A stretch of 64,000 nt of DNA from Melitaea cinxia (GCF_905220565.1 NC_059402.1:8371501-8435500), one strand, 5' to 3'. Positions 30,024-42,660 are shown, counted from the stretch's first letter. Notes: generated by a model from the sequence alone, not told the origin. Program-made: numbers and translations.

Positions 30024-30381
30024 CGCTTCAGCCTATAATATCCCACTGTTGGGCATACTCCGACCTCTTTCTCCATGTAGGAGAAGGATCAGAGCTTAAT
30101 CCACCACGCTGCTCCAATGCGGGTTAGCGAATATATTCCCTACTATGAGTAATGATTGCTATCAGGTATACATGATAACAACCGGAATCGACGGCTTAAC
30201 GTGCTCTCCGAGGAGCGGTGGGGAGACCCACAAGGACTGCACAAACACCCAGACCACGGCAAACATCTGTATGGCCAATACAAACGTTTGTTATATGCGG
30301 GGATCGCACCCGCAACCGCCAGCGCAACAGCCACAAACCAATGCTGTGACCGTTGCGCCAACGCGGCGTCAATAAAAATAC
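30024..30381 (-). repeat. tRNA-derived SINE (family A), full-length with target-site duplication
   Basis: A minus-strand copy of the family A SINE with the tRNA-like head at its right end (GACGCCGCGTTGGCGCAACG on the minus strand). It is flanked by the perfect 11-bp duplication ataaaaggtta at 30013-30023 and 30382-30392. Overlapping frames on both strands are SINE-derived and not genes. Confidence 0.9.
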
Positions 30382-30392
30382 ATAAAAGGTTA

Positions 30393-31469
30393 TACAGATA
30401 AAATATATTCATGTTACATGGCTAAGTCAACTAATAGGGCACACATCCAGTGGTTTGCGGCTTCATAAATCAGCAAAATGAGGTCTCCGAGGAAGTGATG
30501 TCAAATATCGTTATCAGTCGTTCTTCAACTTCATATATTCTCAAAATTTATTTTTCCATCAACTGTTTATGATATGAATGACGCTTGAGGCAAACACATC
30601 ATATAGACTGGCGCGTTTGATATAAATTTGTTTTTAATACATGAGATTTCTTGACATAATTTAATTCACATACATACATATTTATTTGTGTTCAATATTT
30701 GGCTATAAAATGTCAGAGTACGAATACAACTTTTTCTTTACCAACATTTCAAGTTTCATCCTTAAAAAAACCAATTTCAAAGAAATCTTACATATGCTTG
30801 GAAATTGTTTCGTGGATGTATTCGTAATACAACGACAAAAAAATTATAAACCATTTTACGCATAATATGATTATTATAAACGTAATCAAAAATCTCAGAA
30901 TAAATCAGGCATTGTTAGATGTTCAATATTCAAATTTTTCACCTCTAATCTTAAATCTGTAATATAATTTTCGAATTACTGATTAAGCGACATTTAAATA
31001 TAGCCGCATCATAGATTAATGTCACGTATATTACATAAACCATATATGCTATGTACGAATGTTAATATCCGGAGCCACATCTCAATATCCGCTCCATCTG
31101 TCAATACTACAGATATATGTACAATTGTACATATATAATATGTTATGTAATTCACGTTACACGTGACGATTTGACGACTCGGGGCTTATGGTTGGAATGA
31201 GATTGATTTGAAGAAACCGCTTTCAGTACGAGCCGAGCGTATGATGTAACAAAATAAATATATATTTGATCATAAAAAAGGTGTACTTATAATATGTATT
31301 GTTAATGTTCTAATCATGTGAGAATTAATTTTTTAAGCAAAGAAAATATCAAAAACAGTTAGAAATAGTTCTACAATATGTACACTGTATAAAGTAATCC
31401 ATACATAATACACCTATAAATTGTTTACAAATTTTAATGAAGATAATTAACTATCAATGTATCCTCCAT
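30393..31469. other. AT-rich intergenic DNA
   Basis: No gene or repeat recognised. Confidence 0.5.
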
Positions 31470-31972
31470 TCTATCCATACAAATATTATAAATGTGAAAG
31501 TGAGTTTATTCGTTTGTTTGTTTGTTTCACTTTTACGGCTTAACGGCTTAACCAATCGCCATGAAATTTGGTATGCACATAGCTTGAGGATACCAAATGG
31601 ACATAGGCTACTTTTCATCCCGGAAAAACGCGTAGTTACTGAGAGATAGAGAAAAAACGTTACGGGCGCAACTTTCGCCTTGGCTACTTATTTACGAACG
31701 TATAGGCAAAGATCTAACGATTTCAGTTTTTGTAATTTATTTATTTAAGAAAAAAAAATGGCGGTCTATAAAAATACAGTATATTTATTTAAGTAAATTG
31801 GTAGTAGTAATATTTTGTAATGTCAGTGTCACTGGTTTTACAAAAATTAAGATTTTAATAATTGAATACCCATTGAAATATTTATTTTAAACGTATCGAA
31901 GTATCTAAAAGTATGTTTGTTAATTCCTATCTTTTATTGCCCATCGCAGGCGAAGCCGCGATAAAAGCTAGT
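31470..31972 (+). mobile_element. Helitron-like non-autonomous element, family H4
   Basis: It begins TCTATCCATACAAATATTAT and has a (GTTT)n run. It ends CATCGCAGGCGAAGCCGCGA then TAAAAGCTAGT, a GC-rich hairpin-like segment before CTAGT. Confidence 0.55.
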
Positions 31973-33482
31973 ATTACATATGAACTTATCAGAAAAAGCA
32001 AAAACGGTAAAAAGTAGTTTTAGGGTGTGTAGATTGTTGGTGAATCAATCTCGAACGCCGAAGGTTCCGACAATATTATTTATATATAATAAAGTATAAT
32101 AATTTGTTTCGTTTACGAAACAAATTTTCGCCAACTACTAACATATATTCTTATTATTTATTATATTGGTTTTCAGGCAGGAGTACAATATTTCTGTTCA
32201 TTGATTGATGATCAGTTTTCCTCAGTTCTTTAACCAAATACCAACACTATATAATATTTATTTCAAAAAATGGTCACAACGTTCCATTATTTAAAATGTA
32301 TTTTTTTAAACTTTTTTAAAGTTATGCAATAGAAATGCTAAATTTGATCACACAAATAACAAAAGTAGTAGTATGTACGAGTGATTTTCCTAATTTTCAA
32401 TTTTTTTAATTAGAAATAACCTAAGAATATACCTACCTAACCATGTTTATCGTTTTATCTCATCACTCGCTCGACGATCGCCGAAAGCTTATCGTCATCG
32501 TCATACGTCATACGTCATCTTCACTTCTCATTCGTTTTTTTTTTTCTAATATTGCGTTTTTCCAACATCCAATAACAAACTTTGAAACTAAAACTAATTT
32601 TATTACTTACTTTACTGTATTTTGTAAGAACTGGTTAAAATATTATATACATTTGACAACAAAACAACATTATTGAAACAGATCATAAGTACCTAATTGA
32701 TTCTTATGAAGCTGCACAAAATTGTTGTATAATATATATTTATAGCAACGTTATGGTAAATAAAAAAGTTGGATACCAATTCCCCTCCTTTTAGAATCCT
32801 TGTAGAGCCTCTAATTCCACTTAATCCTTTGATTCATTATTCATATTCGGCGACGGTCAACTAATGTTTAGAGGTATTAAATCATAATTAATGCCGAATT
32901 CCAATAAGAAGGTTTTTTCTAGATGTATATATTTATATATATAGGTTTCTAAAAGATTAAAGGCATATTTTTGTCATTAATCCACTATTTTTTCCATAAT
33001 TACATACATACTTTTAAAATTTATGTTTTGAAAATATTTACTGACACCAAAAAATTAAATTCGATATTGATTACGAAAATAATATCGTTTATGTGAATCC
33101 TTTTCCACCGAATGCATGCAATGCTTTCACACATCGCCCAACCGATAATAACCAGTGATATACTCATAAGAAAATAAATAAATTCTCATGAAACTCAGGG
33201 ACAGTGAGAAAAGTGAACGGAGTACGAATAAAAAATAGAAAATACCAAAGAAAACCATGTAGGTACATTAGAAGTCTCGTCGTACGTGACGCTACTGCCA
33301 AACCGTAGGAAAGCACACGACGACAAGCACACGTATCACAAAAACTTGCACAAACAGACAAAAGGATTTAGGTTAACACTATTGATATTTTAGTGTAAAT
33401 CAAAGACTACTGTAACCAAGAATTGAATTTTTTGTGTAATATTTGTTTGTGTAGTATTTTGTTATTAATCAACTTTTTTTTA
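31973..33482. other. AT-rich intergenic DNA
   Basis: No gene recognised. Frames of 65-77 codons (32443-32676 plus, 33164-33361 minus) have no recognisable motifs. Confidence 0.45.
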
Positions 33483-33484
33483 TA

Positions 33485-33722
33485 TCACTAGTTCGGCAAA
33501 CAAGCGTACGGCTCTCCTGATGGTAAGAGATTACCGTAGCTTATAGACGCCTGCAACACCAGAAGCATCGCAAGCGCGTTGCCGACCCTATACCCAATTA
33601 CCCCCCAGGAGCTCTGGTCACCATACCATCTGATCAACTTCAAAAAGAGGTTTTCAATTCTACTGTTTTTTTTGTTGTAAACATCTTCTTCATACTGCAA
33701 CACGTTCTAGGTGATCTTGCAT
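33485..33722 (+). repeat. Dispersed repeat family C copy
   Basis: It shares CAAACAAGCGTACGGCT, GATGGTAAGAGATTACCGTA, GCTTATAGACGCCTGCAACA and CCAGGAGCTCTGGTCACC with the other family members. Confidence 0.6.
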
Positions 33723-34700
33723 CACATCGATGCTTGAAGTCCCCAGACACAACACAAACTTACTACTAAACTACGTTGGTGGAGTTCTTATTCTCAGCCG
33801 TCGATGAAAATTGAAGTCGTTTTTTTTTTTGTTTGAGGACAGACGCAATTATGCTTGAATAAGCACCTAACTCATAAATACATGCCTACAAAATAAATGC
33901 ACTTTACATAACTATGAAATAGCAAATCATTTCTATATATCTCTGTATTTGATAAAACTACATTTTCCGCTGCGTATTTCTGTTAGTTCTCGATAAATTA
34001 GAAACCATTGATCGGATGTCCTTTTACCGATAGACAGAGTCGTTCATGAAAAGGTTTAGGTGTATGTTTTTGATAAGGTTTTATATAAATCTGATATTTT
34101 TATGTGACACGAGACATTATTCTTCCATAATTTTTTTGTAATAACTGTAACCGTTGGGTAATGAATTTTTTATCGTAAGTCGTATTTTTCTACAGTAACG
34201 CTCACTACTATGCGTTTATGATAACAACCGAATCTGACAGTTTTACTTGTACCACCAATTAATGAACGTACAACCAAAAATAATTTTACCAAAAATATCT
34301 GCTCTGTAGTCTCGAAAGTTTCTAGAACCATTTCACTTTTAGATATCGATTTTAACTAAAAATACTAATATAATGTAATTAAATTATTTTAGAATATGAA
34401 GATAAAGCATTTAATGAAATACGAAACAGTCTGTGTTTAAGTCGTCAAATCATTTCTATTCATTAAATTGGTACAGTCATTTCACAACACGGTCAACAAG
34501 CAGCACAATGTTTCATGAAATGAAGCCACTTCACAAAATGGTTATATTCGTGGAATTTTATAATCTAGTTCAAATTAAAACCTACTTCAATATAGAAGAT
34601 GAAGAACATGCCAAATTATAATAAAAAAATTTTGTTGTCAACAAAATTTCAGAAAAAAGAAAGATCTAAATCATACCACCTTTAAACATCTAAAAAGAAA
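33723..34700. other. AT-rich intergenic DNA
   Basis: No gene or repeat recognised. Confidence 0.5.
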
Positions 34701-35021
34701 TCTATACTGATATATTAAAGCTGAAGAGTTTGTTTGTTTGTTTGTTTCTGAACGCGCTAATCTCAGCAACTACTTATCCAATTTGAAAAATTATTTCAGC
34801 GTTAGATAGCCCATTTGTCGAGGAAAGCTATAGGCTATACATATAATAACGCTAAGACCAAAAGGAACGGAGCACCAATGAAGAATATTTTAAAATCGGG
34901 TTTTTTTTCTTTTGAGAGCTTCCGCTGCGTGCTCTGCTTAAACAGTAAAACTTTTGGAAAAATCATGTATAATAAGAATTTTTCCTATTCCACGCGGACG
35001 AAGTCGCAGGCAGAAGCTAGT
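34701..35021 (+). mobile_element. Helitron-like non-autonomous element, family H2
   Basis: It starts TCTATACTGATATATTAAAG and continues AGCTGAAGAGTTTGTTTGTT and GAACGCGCTAATCTCAGCAA. It ends CCACGCGGACGAAGTCGCAG then GCAGAAGCTAGT. A partial copy is at 61196-61325. The 82-codon frame inside is not a gene. Confidence 0.65.
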
Positions 35022-35264
35022 ATCAATATATTTGTTATTTATATATTCGAATTTTCGAAATAACTTCAATTCGATTTTATAACATTATTTTAAGAATGCG
35101 GGATCCCGCGCGGGATTTGTCAATCCCGCTTTTCATACCCGCGGGATTGATTGAGCTGCGTAATTGTAATCCATGGATGTGTATCAGCTCCAATACTCTA
35201 CTGGAGTTTAGTCCTTGAAAACGATTTCCACGATATTTTAAAATATGTTTATCTCAATTTTATC
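35022..35264. other. Spacer with GCGGGAT inverted motifs
   Basis: Between 35099 and 35148 the motif GCGGGAT or its complement occurs repeatedly, including gcgggatt (35110-35117) facing aatcccgc (35122-35129). It may be a remnant of a DNA transposon end; unassigned. Confidence 0.3.
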
Positions 35265-35765
35265 GAATCTTCACTTCGACGCTTCCACAATACTTGAATG
35301 CTTGAAGACTAAAGTCTTCGAGCAATGCGTCCTGCCTGTATAAACATACGGAACCGAAACGTGGACACTAACGAAGGGACTGGTCTATAAGTTTAAAGTC
35401 GCTCAACGTGCAATGGAACGTGCTATGCTTGGGGTTTCTCTCAAAGGTAGGACTAGAAATGAGACTATCCGCGAGAGAACGAAAGTAAACGACATAGCCC
35501 ACAGAATTAGCAAGTTGAAGAAGGCAGTGGGCTGGTCATCTGTGATACAGGACCAACGGCTGTTGGAGCAGACGGGTTCTGGAGCGGAGACCGCATCTTG
35601 GCAAACGCAGTGTGGGACGTCCTCCGGCCCGTTGGACCGACGATCTACGTAAGATTGCCGGTGTAGGCTGGATGAGGATTGCGGAAAACCGGGATGTCTG
35701 GCGCGAACTTGGGAAGACCTAGTCCAGCAGTGGACTGCAACAGGCTTATAATGATGATGACTGAT
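35265..35765 (+). pseudogene. RTE-type LINE, 3' end of RT ORF, decayed
   Basis: Fragments in shifting frames read VFEQCVLPV, TYGTETWTLTKGL, KVAQRAMERAMLGVSLKGRT and RNETIRERTKVNDIAHRISK. Further on are nucleotide matches to the RPPTRWTDDIRKIAG-type tail (ACGATCTACGTAAGATTGCC). It ends GTCCAGCAGTGGACTGCAAC then (TGATGA)n. This order is typical of the C-terminal region of RTE reverse transcriptases. Frameshifts after HRISKLK make it non-functional. Confidence 0.75.
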
Positions 35766-36261
35766 GTTTATCTCTTTCTACCAAGAGACGCTGCACGGTT
35801 CGATCACTCCCCATTTATTACTTCATACCAGGGGCCTCATATCCTTTATAAAAAGTAGAGTCCGATTATACAATTTCTATATGAACCATAAAATTCTTTT
35901 ATATTTTTACTCAGACGGGTTGGGAAAGGTATTTGACAGTGACGGATGTTCTCGGGTTGGTAAGTTACAACTTGCTTGAGGTCGGCTTGTTCTTAATTTT
36001 ATCCTTAATTGACATTACAACGTTTACATCTGTCGTATTATTTAAAGTTATTATTTTGTAATCAGGGCTGTTATATGTGAGAATTTTCCTTTACTTTAGA
36101 TGATTAACCTATCCGAGAAAGGTATTTCCTAGAGGAAACGCAATCAAACGAAAAATAAACGAAAAATATAGTCCTGTTTATAACCTTCTCCTTTTTTTAA
36201 TGTGTTAAAAAATTACATGAAATAGATCGTAGTAATAAATTATATAAGATTTATTTTACAC
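35766..36261. other. AT-rich intergenic DNA
   Basis: No gene recognised. Confidence 0.5.
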
Positions 36262-36546
36262 AAACTACGGTACTAAAGAATATAGCCACCCCCTCTCTTT
36301 CCGTGGGTGTCGTAAGAGGCGACTAAGGGATAACACAGTTCCGCTACCACCTTGGAACTTAAAAAGCCGACCGGTGGCGGGATAACCATCCAGCAACGTC
36401 TTCGTTGCGACAAAGCCAGCCCTGCGGTCACCAACCCGTCTGCCCAGCGTGGTGACTATGGGCAAAACACATGATTTCACGTTATTTTTGGCGTAAACTT
36501 GTGGAGGCCTATGTCCAGCAGTGGACTGTATAGGATGTAATGATTA
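36262..36546 (+). repeat. Dispersed repeat family B (SINE with RTE-like tail)
   Basis: It contains AATATAGCCACCCCCTCTCT, GGGTGTCGTAAGAGGCGACT, CCACCTTGGAACTTAAAAAG, CAGCGTGGTGACTATGGGCA and the RTE-like 3' end GGAGGCCTATGTCCAGCAGT. Other copies are at 39299-39620, 40038-40342 and 59330-59662. The 71-codon minus frame within it is not a gene. Confidence 0.8.
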
Positions 36547-36589
36547 TTTACACAAATTTGACGTTGAAAGAATCTCTGTTAATCTTACT

Positions 36590-36712
36590 CGCCACAGGAA
36601 CGTAACACTGCTTGAAAGCAGTATTATCTAGCTATGATCTTCTGTAAGGTCAAGGTACTTCCCCGGTGGAGCTGCTCCAGATTTTAAGCAGGATATTTCC
36701 TCCTGTGCCCTT
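36590..36712 (+). repeat. Dispersed repeat family C, partial copy
   Basis: It contains AGCTATGATCTTCTGTAAGG, AAGGTACTTCCCCGGTGG and AGATTTTAAGCAGGATATTT. Confidence 0.6.
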
Positions 36713-37387
36713 AGTTAGTTAACTTCTTTTAATGTTAAATAAAATTCGTGTACTGACATCGCTTGGTTGGGTGTCGCCTCTTTTAGTGTACTAATTGTAT
36801 ATAATTATGATGTGGTAATAAATCATTATTTAAAGAACCTGTTCTTAAAAAAAATAGTCAATAAATCATGTTTTTTTATATTAAATTTTAAGCAAAATAA
36901 AATAAAAGTCAATTAAAGCAATCGCATAAACATATTATAAGACCCAATGTAATAACGCACACAATTCAAAGAATAGAAAATGCAAAAGCGTTTCCAATAA
37001 AACCCTTATAACATCTTCCATTCCCATACATTCGGATTTAACAGTATAATATCTTACGTATATCAACGTCCCAGAAACTAAGAGGGTACGACGGCCGGAC
37101 CTTCATAACCGAGATGCCGAATATTACGGAAGGGGGTGTAAATTAGGATCCCGAAATACCTCTTTATAGAGATTGCCTGTCCGCTTAGAAGCAGAGTCAC
37201 GTAATAATATTGTGGTCGACTAATCGCTTTAAATCGCTGTATCGGTATAGTATTTACTTAATGCTTTCAAACTAAATTTTCTATTGCTCATATAAATAAT
37301 GGGTCAGGTTTGGGCGTTATTTTTGGAGTAGTTATAAATTTTACCGTCTAATTTAGTCTAAATTATTAAACAGAAAATTATAATTTA
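36713..37387. other. AT-rich intergenic DNA
   Basis: No gene or repeat recognised. Confidence 0.5.
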
Positions 37388-37567
37388 ACTAGCTGACCCC
37401 GCAAACGTTGTTTTGCCATATATTTTATTAACCTTCTCAATCCCCCCTCCCCCCCTTATAACTTAGGGGAATGAAAAATAGATGTTTTTCGACTCTCAAA
37501 CCTACCCGATATGCACACAAAATTTCAACAACACAAACACCGCGACACGAGAATTTTATATATTAGA
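37388..37567 (-). mobile_element. Helitron-like element, family H3
   Basis: The minus-strand end is GGCAAAACAACGTTTGCGGG then GTCAGCTAGT. The 5' part reads TCTAATATATAAAATTCTCG, as at 8970. Confidence 0.6.
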
Positions 37568-39174
37568 TAAATAAATAAATAAATAGATGAATTGTGACAG
37601 TATTATAGCAAAGATAGGTATACAATACAATATGTGTAAAGACTGCCTAAATTGTACAAAAAAGGGACGTGCTTAAATTTTTAATACTATTAATTTTAAT
37701 ATATCATGTATAATGTATATTGTATCTCTTAAACGTAAATTATTCTATTATACCTACCTGTATTTCTAAACATAATTTAAAAAGTAAAAATGTTTTGTAT
37801 TTCGTATAAAGAATACGTTGTAGTTATGAAACCTTTTCAACGAGAAAGTTCAACAAAATGAAAATACTTTATAACAAAGATTCGCAGGATTAATAGTTAA
37901 CTAGACGAGGAACATCTGTTTCTTTTCACACATTCATTAGATCCACTATAAACTCCGAAAAATACGTACAATAGGAAAAATACATCACACTATATACAAG
38001 TATTACTATAATAAATACTGAAGTCGAATAAAACATTTTCGTATTCTTTTGTAATTATTTTTCTTGTATAGAAGCATCCTAACATTCTTTGAACGTCAGT
38101 AAAGGATTACAGTAAACAAATATGATTATTATAGATCTTCAGCACAATTACAATAACAATTATTTAACGACTTTTAAAATTCCATCCTTTAACAACATTA
38201 ACAGAGCTACTCCCCCTTGTTCACAGTTCCTTTGGAATAGCATAAGATATGGAAAACATCATAATTTTCTTGTGAAATAAGTCGCTGGTAGCAGTAGCCA
38301 GTATAAAATATATAAAAAAATACTAAACGAAGAAAACTTACTGTGCAATTTCAATTAAATGTAATATTGCTATTATTTTTCATCAGACGTAACGAAAAAG
38401 TAATACAGTTATAAAAAAAATAATAAACATATTACGTAATTAAGTAACGCTACGGTGTGATAATAATTCTAGTCGCGTGTCGGTTGACGGATGGTCTGAG
38501 CAATGTGAATGCAGGATTAATGGTGGCGTGGACGCGCGCTGAGTCCGGAACGGGATTTCTGTCAAAGCTGTCAACAACACGTGTATGTAGATCCTTACTC
38601 TTCGCTACTAATGTTATCTGTTACCGCCGTGTGGCTATAAGAAAAACCATTTAAAGATAATCATATAAACTAATGTAAGTATACCTAATGTACAAAGATG
38701 TATCTAGTCAATTGAATTTGGAAACTGTCGAAGAAAACAGAAACATTAATATTGTACTTATTTTCTTTTGAATTCGTTTTTTACTAATTGATTTATTACA
38801 TTGCTGTACTCATAAAACTAAATTGTGGAAATATGTACTCGTATAATTTCTTTAACAAAAACCGAGGCTACAAACTTTTTCAGAAGCAATTTAAATTATC
38901 TCTCTATTTCATTCATACAGCAGATTGTAAGGCTCAGTTTTCAAGCTCCATTTTATCTTATTTTAAGCTCGACTGGTGGTTAGACGGTCGTTTATATCCC
39001 GGCTATTTAGAGCGAAGATCAATCTATCCAGTCATCCATCTATCCGTCAACCACAAGTTCTACATTTGACTAGGAATTTGATGGTACTAAAGTGATTTAT
39101 GAAACTTAAACCTGAAAGGTAATTTGCCACCACTAATACCGTTGCTTAATATTAAATAAATAACACGTTCTTAA
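37568..39174. other. AT-rich intergenic DNA
   Basis: No gene recognised. Frames at 38457-38654 and 38788-39069 show no motif I know. Confidence 0.45.
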
Positions 39175-39865
39175 TCTATTCAAATAAATAAAATTGAAGT
39201 GTCTGTTTGTAATATTTAAAAAAAAAACCGCTTTTTACTATTTAGTAAAAATTAATTTTCATAATGGATGTATACGTACTGTACATATTTATTATTATTA
39301 CAGCCTATACAGTCCACTGCTGGACATAGGCCTCCACAAGTTTACGTCAAAAATAACGTGAACTTATGTGTTTTGCCCATAGTCACCACGCTGGGCAGGC
39401 GGGTTGGTGACCGGAGGGCTGGCTTTGTCGCACCGCAGACGCTGCTGCCCGTCTTCGGCCTGTGTATTTTAAAGCCAGCAGTTGGATGGTTATCCCACCA
39501 TCGGTCGGCTTTTTAAGTTCCAAGGTAGTAGTGGAACTGTGTTATCCCTTAGTCGCCTCTTACGACACCCACGGGAAGAGAGGGGGTGGCTATATTCTTT
39601 AGTACCGTAGCCACACAGTGCATATACCAAAAAAAAAAAAAAAACATTTTTTTACAATTTTTGTCTGTCTGTCTGTCTGTTTGTTCCGGTTAATCTCTGA
39701 AACGGCTGGACCGATTTTGACGGGACTTTCACTGGCAGATAGCTGATCTAATAAGGAGTAACTTATTTTACTTTTATTTCAGAAATTTTTATTTTATAAC
39801 TCTGCGAACTAAACAAAAATTATTTTGTTAAATTCCACGCGGACGAAGTCGCGAGCACAGCTAGT
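39175..39865 (+). mobile_element. Helitron-like element, family H1, with nested family B repeat
   Basis: It starts TCTATTCAAATAAATAAAAT and ends CGCGGACGAAGTCGCGAGCA then CAGCTAGT. It is split at about 39290/39621 by a family B repeat. The near-identical gtacatat (about 39281) and gtgcatat (about 39617) may be the target-site duplication of the inserted repeat. Confidence 0.65.
39299..39620 (-). repeat. Dispersed repeat family B, nested copy
   Basis: The reverse complement of the family B consensus: it starts with CAGCCTATACAGTCCACTGC and ends with TAGTACCGTAGCCACACAG. The overlapping 82-codon frame is not a gene. Confidence 0.8.
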
Positions 39866-40037
39866 ATAAAGTAGGTTTATTTATATATTTGTTCGCATAG
39901 CTAATGTAAATAATAAATATATATTAGTTGAAAGTTAAAACAGATTCAGTAAAGTAAATTATTAGTGTATAAGTTAGTATAGTGTAGTGTATGTGGTAAA
40001 TGTGTCTAGCTAAGCGAATAACAGTTTGCTAATGCTG

Positions 40038-40342
40038 AGAAGCTGTGTGGTTACGGCGATGAAGAATATAGCCACCCCCTCTCTCCCCGTGGGTGTCGTA
40101 AGAGGCGACTAAGGAAAAACACAGTTTCCCTACCACCTTGGAACTTAAAAAGCCGACCGATGGCGGGATAACCATCCACCTTGGCTTTGAAATACACAGA
40201 ACGAAGACGGACAGCAGCGTCTTCGGTGCGACGAAACCAGCCACAACATGGGGCAACACACATGAGTTCACGCCATTTTTGGCGCGAACTTGTGGAGGCC
40301 TATGTCTAGCAGTGAACTGCGATAGGCTGAAGTGATGAATAC
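40038..40342 (+). repeat. Dispersed repeat family B copy
   Basis: It runs from AGCTGTGTGGTTACGGCGAT to CTATGTCTAGCAGTGAACTG and GGCTGAAGTGATGAATAC. Minus-strand frames here are repeat-derived. Confidence 0.8.
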
Positions 40343-40480
40343 TGAGGAGGAGGTGTAAAGAGATACACGTCCGCCAGTATGTACCGGAACTTACTTGTAA
40401 TTAAATACTTGTATTTTTTTATGCTTACCAGTCGAATACACTAGAGAAAACGAAGAAAAAAGTTTGAAAATGTGTCATAG

Positions 40481-40538
40481 ACTGAGATACTGAGATACTG
40501 AGATACTGAGATACTGAGATACTGTGATACTGTGATAC
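40481..40538 (+). repeat. 8-bp minisatellite (actgagat)n
   Basis: About seven units; the last become actgtgat. It is followed by two catgtata units. Confidence 0.85.
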
Positions 40539-41786
40539 ATGTATACATGTATACTTAGAGCTGTATTGATGTATTTGCTTTAATTTTTCGATAGTGTAGT
40601 AAAAAATGTACTACTTCTGTATCTTTAGAGTCATTCATTCATCATTGAATTATGTCTCGCTTGCATACCTCAAAAAGTTTTTTTTAATGAATTTGTATGA
40701 CTTCCCTAAAGTAAAATAGATTTTACATTTTTACCCAAACCGATTTATCAAAGCATTCAGGACGATTTAACCCAGCCAGCCAGCCCAGATACTAAGTTAC
40801 AAAATACTAAGTTTTTTTTGTGTGTGAACTCATACATATATATGTACTGCAAACTTCGGGGCATTGGTCGTATTGGTGCAACTTCGTAACAAATTTTTTT
40901 GCATGTCGATTTTCTTTTTAACTTTATTTCATACTAATCCTGTCCTGATAATAACGAACACAAAAACATTAATTATGGTAGTAGGTTGACTCTTTTCGCT
41001 TATTATAAAAACTGTTTTGGTGTATAGCGCCATCTAGCCTATAGTTGTAAAATTAAGAAGCCAACTCAACATAACCTAGGTTAAATTTACTAGTAACTTA
41101 GTAAATAGACTACTAGATGGCGTTACACGAAAAATTAAAATTTACGCATTATAAAGTGCCTTGTCCATTTCGCTGGTCATCAAACTTACTTGAATAATTT
41201 GAAACTATTTTCTCGATGACTAAATCATTCATTCCTAAATAGACTAATGTGTTATGAATGAGAATATAATTTATTTCAACACATTCTTTTTTATTAAGTA
41301 TCAGATTTCATTTTTATGCATTGGTTTCAATCGATGTAAACGTATTAGTACAGAAATAAAGTTTGGCTTGTGTAAGTTTAGGATAATATTACCAATTTCT
41401 GAAATCAGTTTTGTTAGTACCGAATTAATTGATTAATTTAGTTTCTGCCCAGCGGCGGCGCTAACGAACTAACGCCGACGGTATAAAAAATTTCAAAACA
41501 AAAACCCTAAAACAAACTCACAGCTTTATCTATTTATATTAGTTACATATTTAATAAGCTTCCCAAACTCACGGCTATCGACTAATAATATTTAGACCTT
41601 GCCCACGAAATTACTATCATCCATTATATTAAACCTATAAATAATAAAACATGTTTTTATTTCACAATTTTAAAAGCAGAACAATAAATTTGCTTCTAAA
41701 GTAATATTTCATAAAATTTACAAAAATCTCACGATATCACGTAGGTCACAAGAACATAGTAAATAATAATAAGTACCTACATAAAT
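40539..41786. other. AT-rich intergenic DNA
   Basis: No gene or repeat recognised. Confidence 0.5.
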
Positions 41787-42023
41787 AGAACTTGCTGACC
41801 TGACGAACTTCGTACCGCCTAATTTTATTTTATTTTATTTTTATATTTTTTATTTTTTTGATGAATATAATCATTTTAAGTACCGAAATAAGATATAGCC
41901 TATATTTTAAATTTGACAAAGTTTATACCTAATAACTTCTGTGCAAAATTTCATTAAAGTGGTCTAATAGTTTTGGCGATTAGTCCGGACAAACATCGTG
42001 ACACGAGATTTTTTATTAATTAG
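41787..42023 (-). mobile_element. Helitron-like element, decayed
   Basis: The minus strand runs TCTAATTAATAAAAAATCTC, CACGATGTTTGTCCGGACTA and on to GGCGGTACGAAGTTCGTCAG. The CTAGT terminus is mutated. It lies back to back with the next copy. Confidence 0.45.
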
Positions 42024-42313
42024 ATATACAAATAAATAAAATTGGAGTGCCTGTTTGTAATATTAAAATAACCGCTTTTTACTAATGCATATGGATGTAT
42101 ACACGGCACATGTACAAAAATAACATATTTTGTCTATCTGTCTGTCTCTTTGTTCCTTCTAACCTCTGAAACTTTCTCTGTCAGATAGCTGATGTAGTTA
42201 GGAGTAACTTAGGCTACTTTTATTTTAGAAATTTATTTATTTTATAGCTCTGGGAACTAAACAATAACTTTTTTACTCAATTTCACGCAGACGAAGTCGC
42301 GGGCACAGCCAGT
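42024..42313 (+). mobile_element. Helitron-like element, family H1
   Basis: TATACAAATAAATAAAATTG through CGCAGACGAAGTCGCGGGCA, with a CCAGT end where CTAGT is expected. Confidence 0.6.
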
Positions 42314-42466
42314 ATTATAAAGATGTATGGCACGATTTAATTTAAAATGTCAAGGTTAGCTAATAAATATACATACATGGTCGGCTGGATAATAAAATCG
42401 AAACAGTTTTCCAAATAATAATAATAAATATAATAGTTATTTAATTAAGGCCTACCTTACATTACA

Positions 42467-42514
42467 TTTATTTCACCTTAGGCCTATATTACCTAAGGCC
42501 TAAGGTGAAATAAA
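42467..42514. repeat. Perfect 18-bp inverted repeat
   Basis: tttatttcaccttaggcc (42467-42484) pairs with 42497-42514 across a 12-nt loop. Confidence 0.9.
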
Positions 42515-42524
42515 AGTAGAGAAT

Positions 42525-42660
42525 GCATTGGCGCAGCGTTCATGATAACTGGCTGTCGTGCAACAATCGCCGGTTCTATTACCGCTTATAACAAATGTTT
42601 ATTTATATAGAGTATATGGATATTTGTTGTGATTTGGGTGTTTTCGGTATATGTCCCCAG
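42525..42660 (+). repeat. Decayed tRNA-derived SINE fragment
   Basis: TTGGCGCAGCGTTCATGATA and CGCCGGTTCTATTACCGCTT resemble A-box and B-box regions of family A. The body then degrades. Confidence 0.5.

Noticed and set aside
30143..30412. Frames on both strands over the SINEs at 7.6, 30.1 and 58.9 kb, with similar predicted peptides
   Set aside because: The similarity between peptides comes from the SINE nucleotide sequence itself; these are non-coding pol III-type repeats.
36265..40271. Recurrent 70-80-codon frames ending in similar peptides (e.g. GWLYSLVP) over family B copies
   Set aside because: They recur only because the DNA repeat recurs; the frames differ in start and phase between copies.
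40481..40538. CRISPR-like array
   Set aside because: Contiguous 8-bp units without spacers; a minisatellite in a eukaryotic genome.
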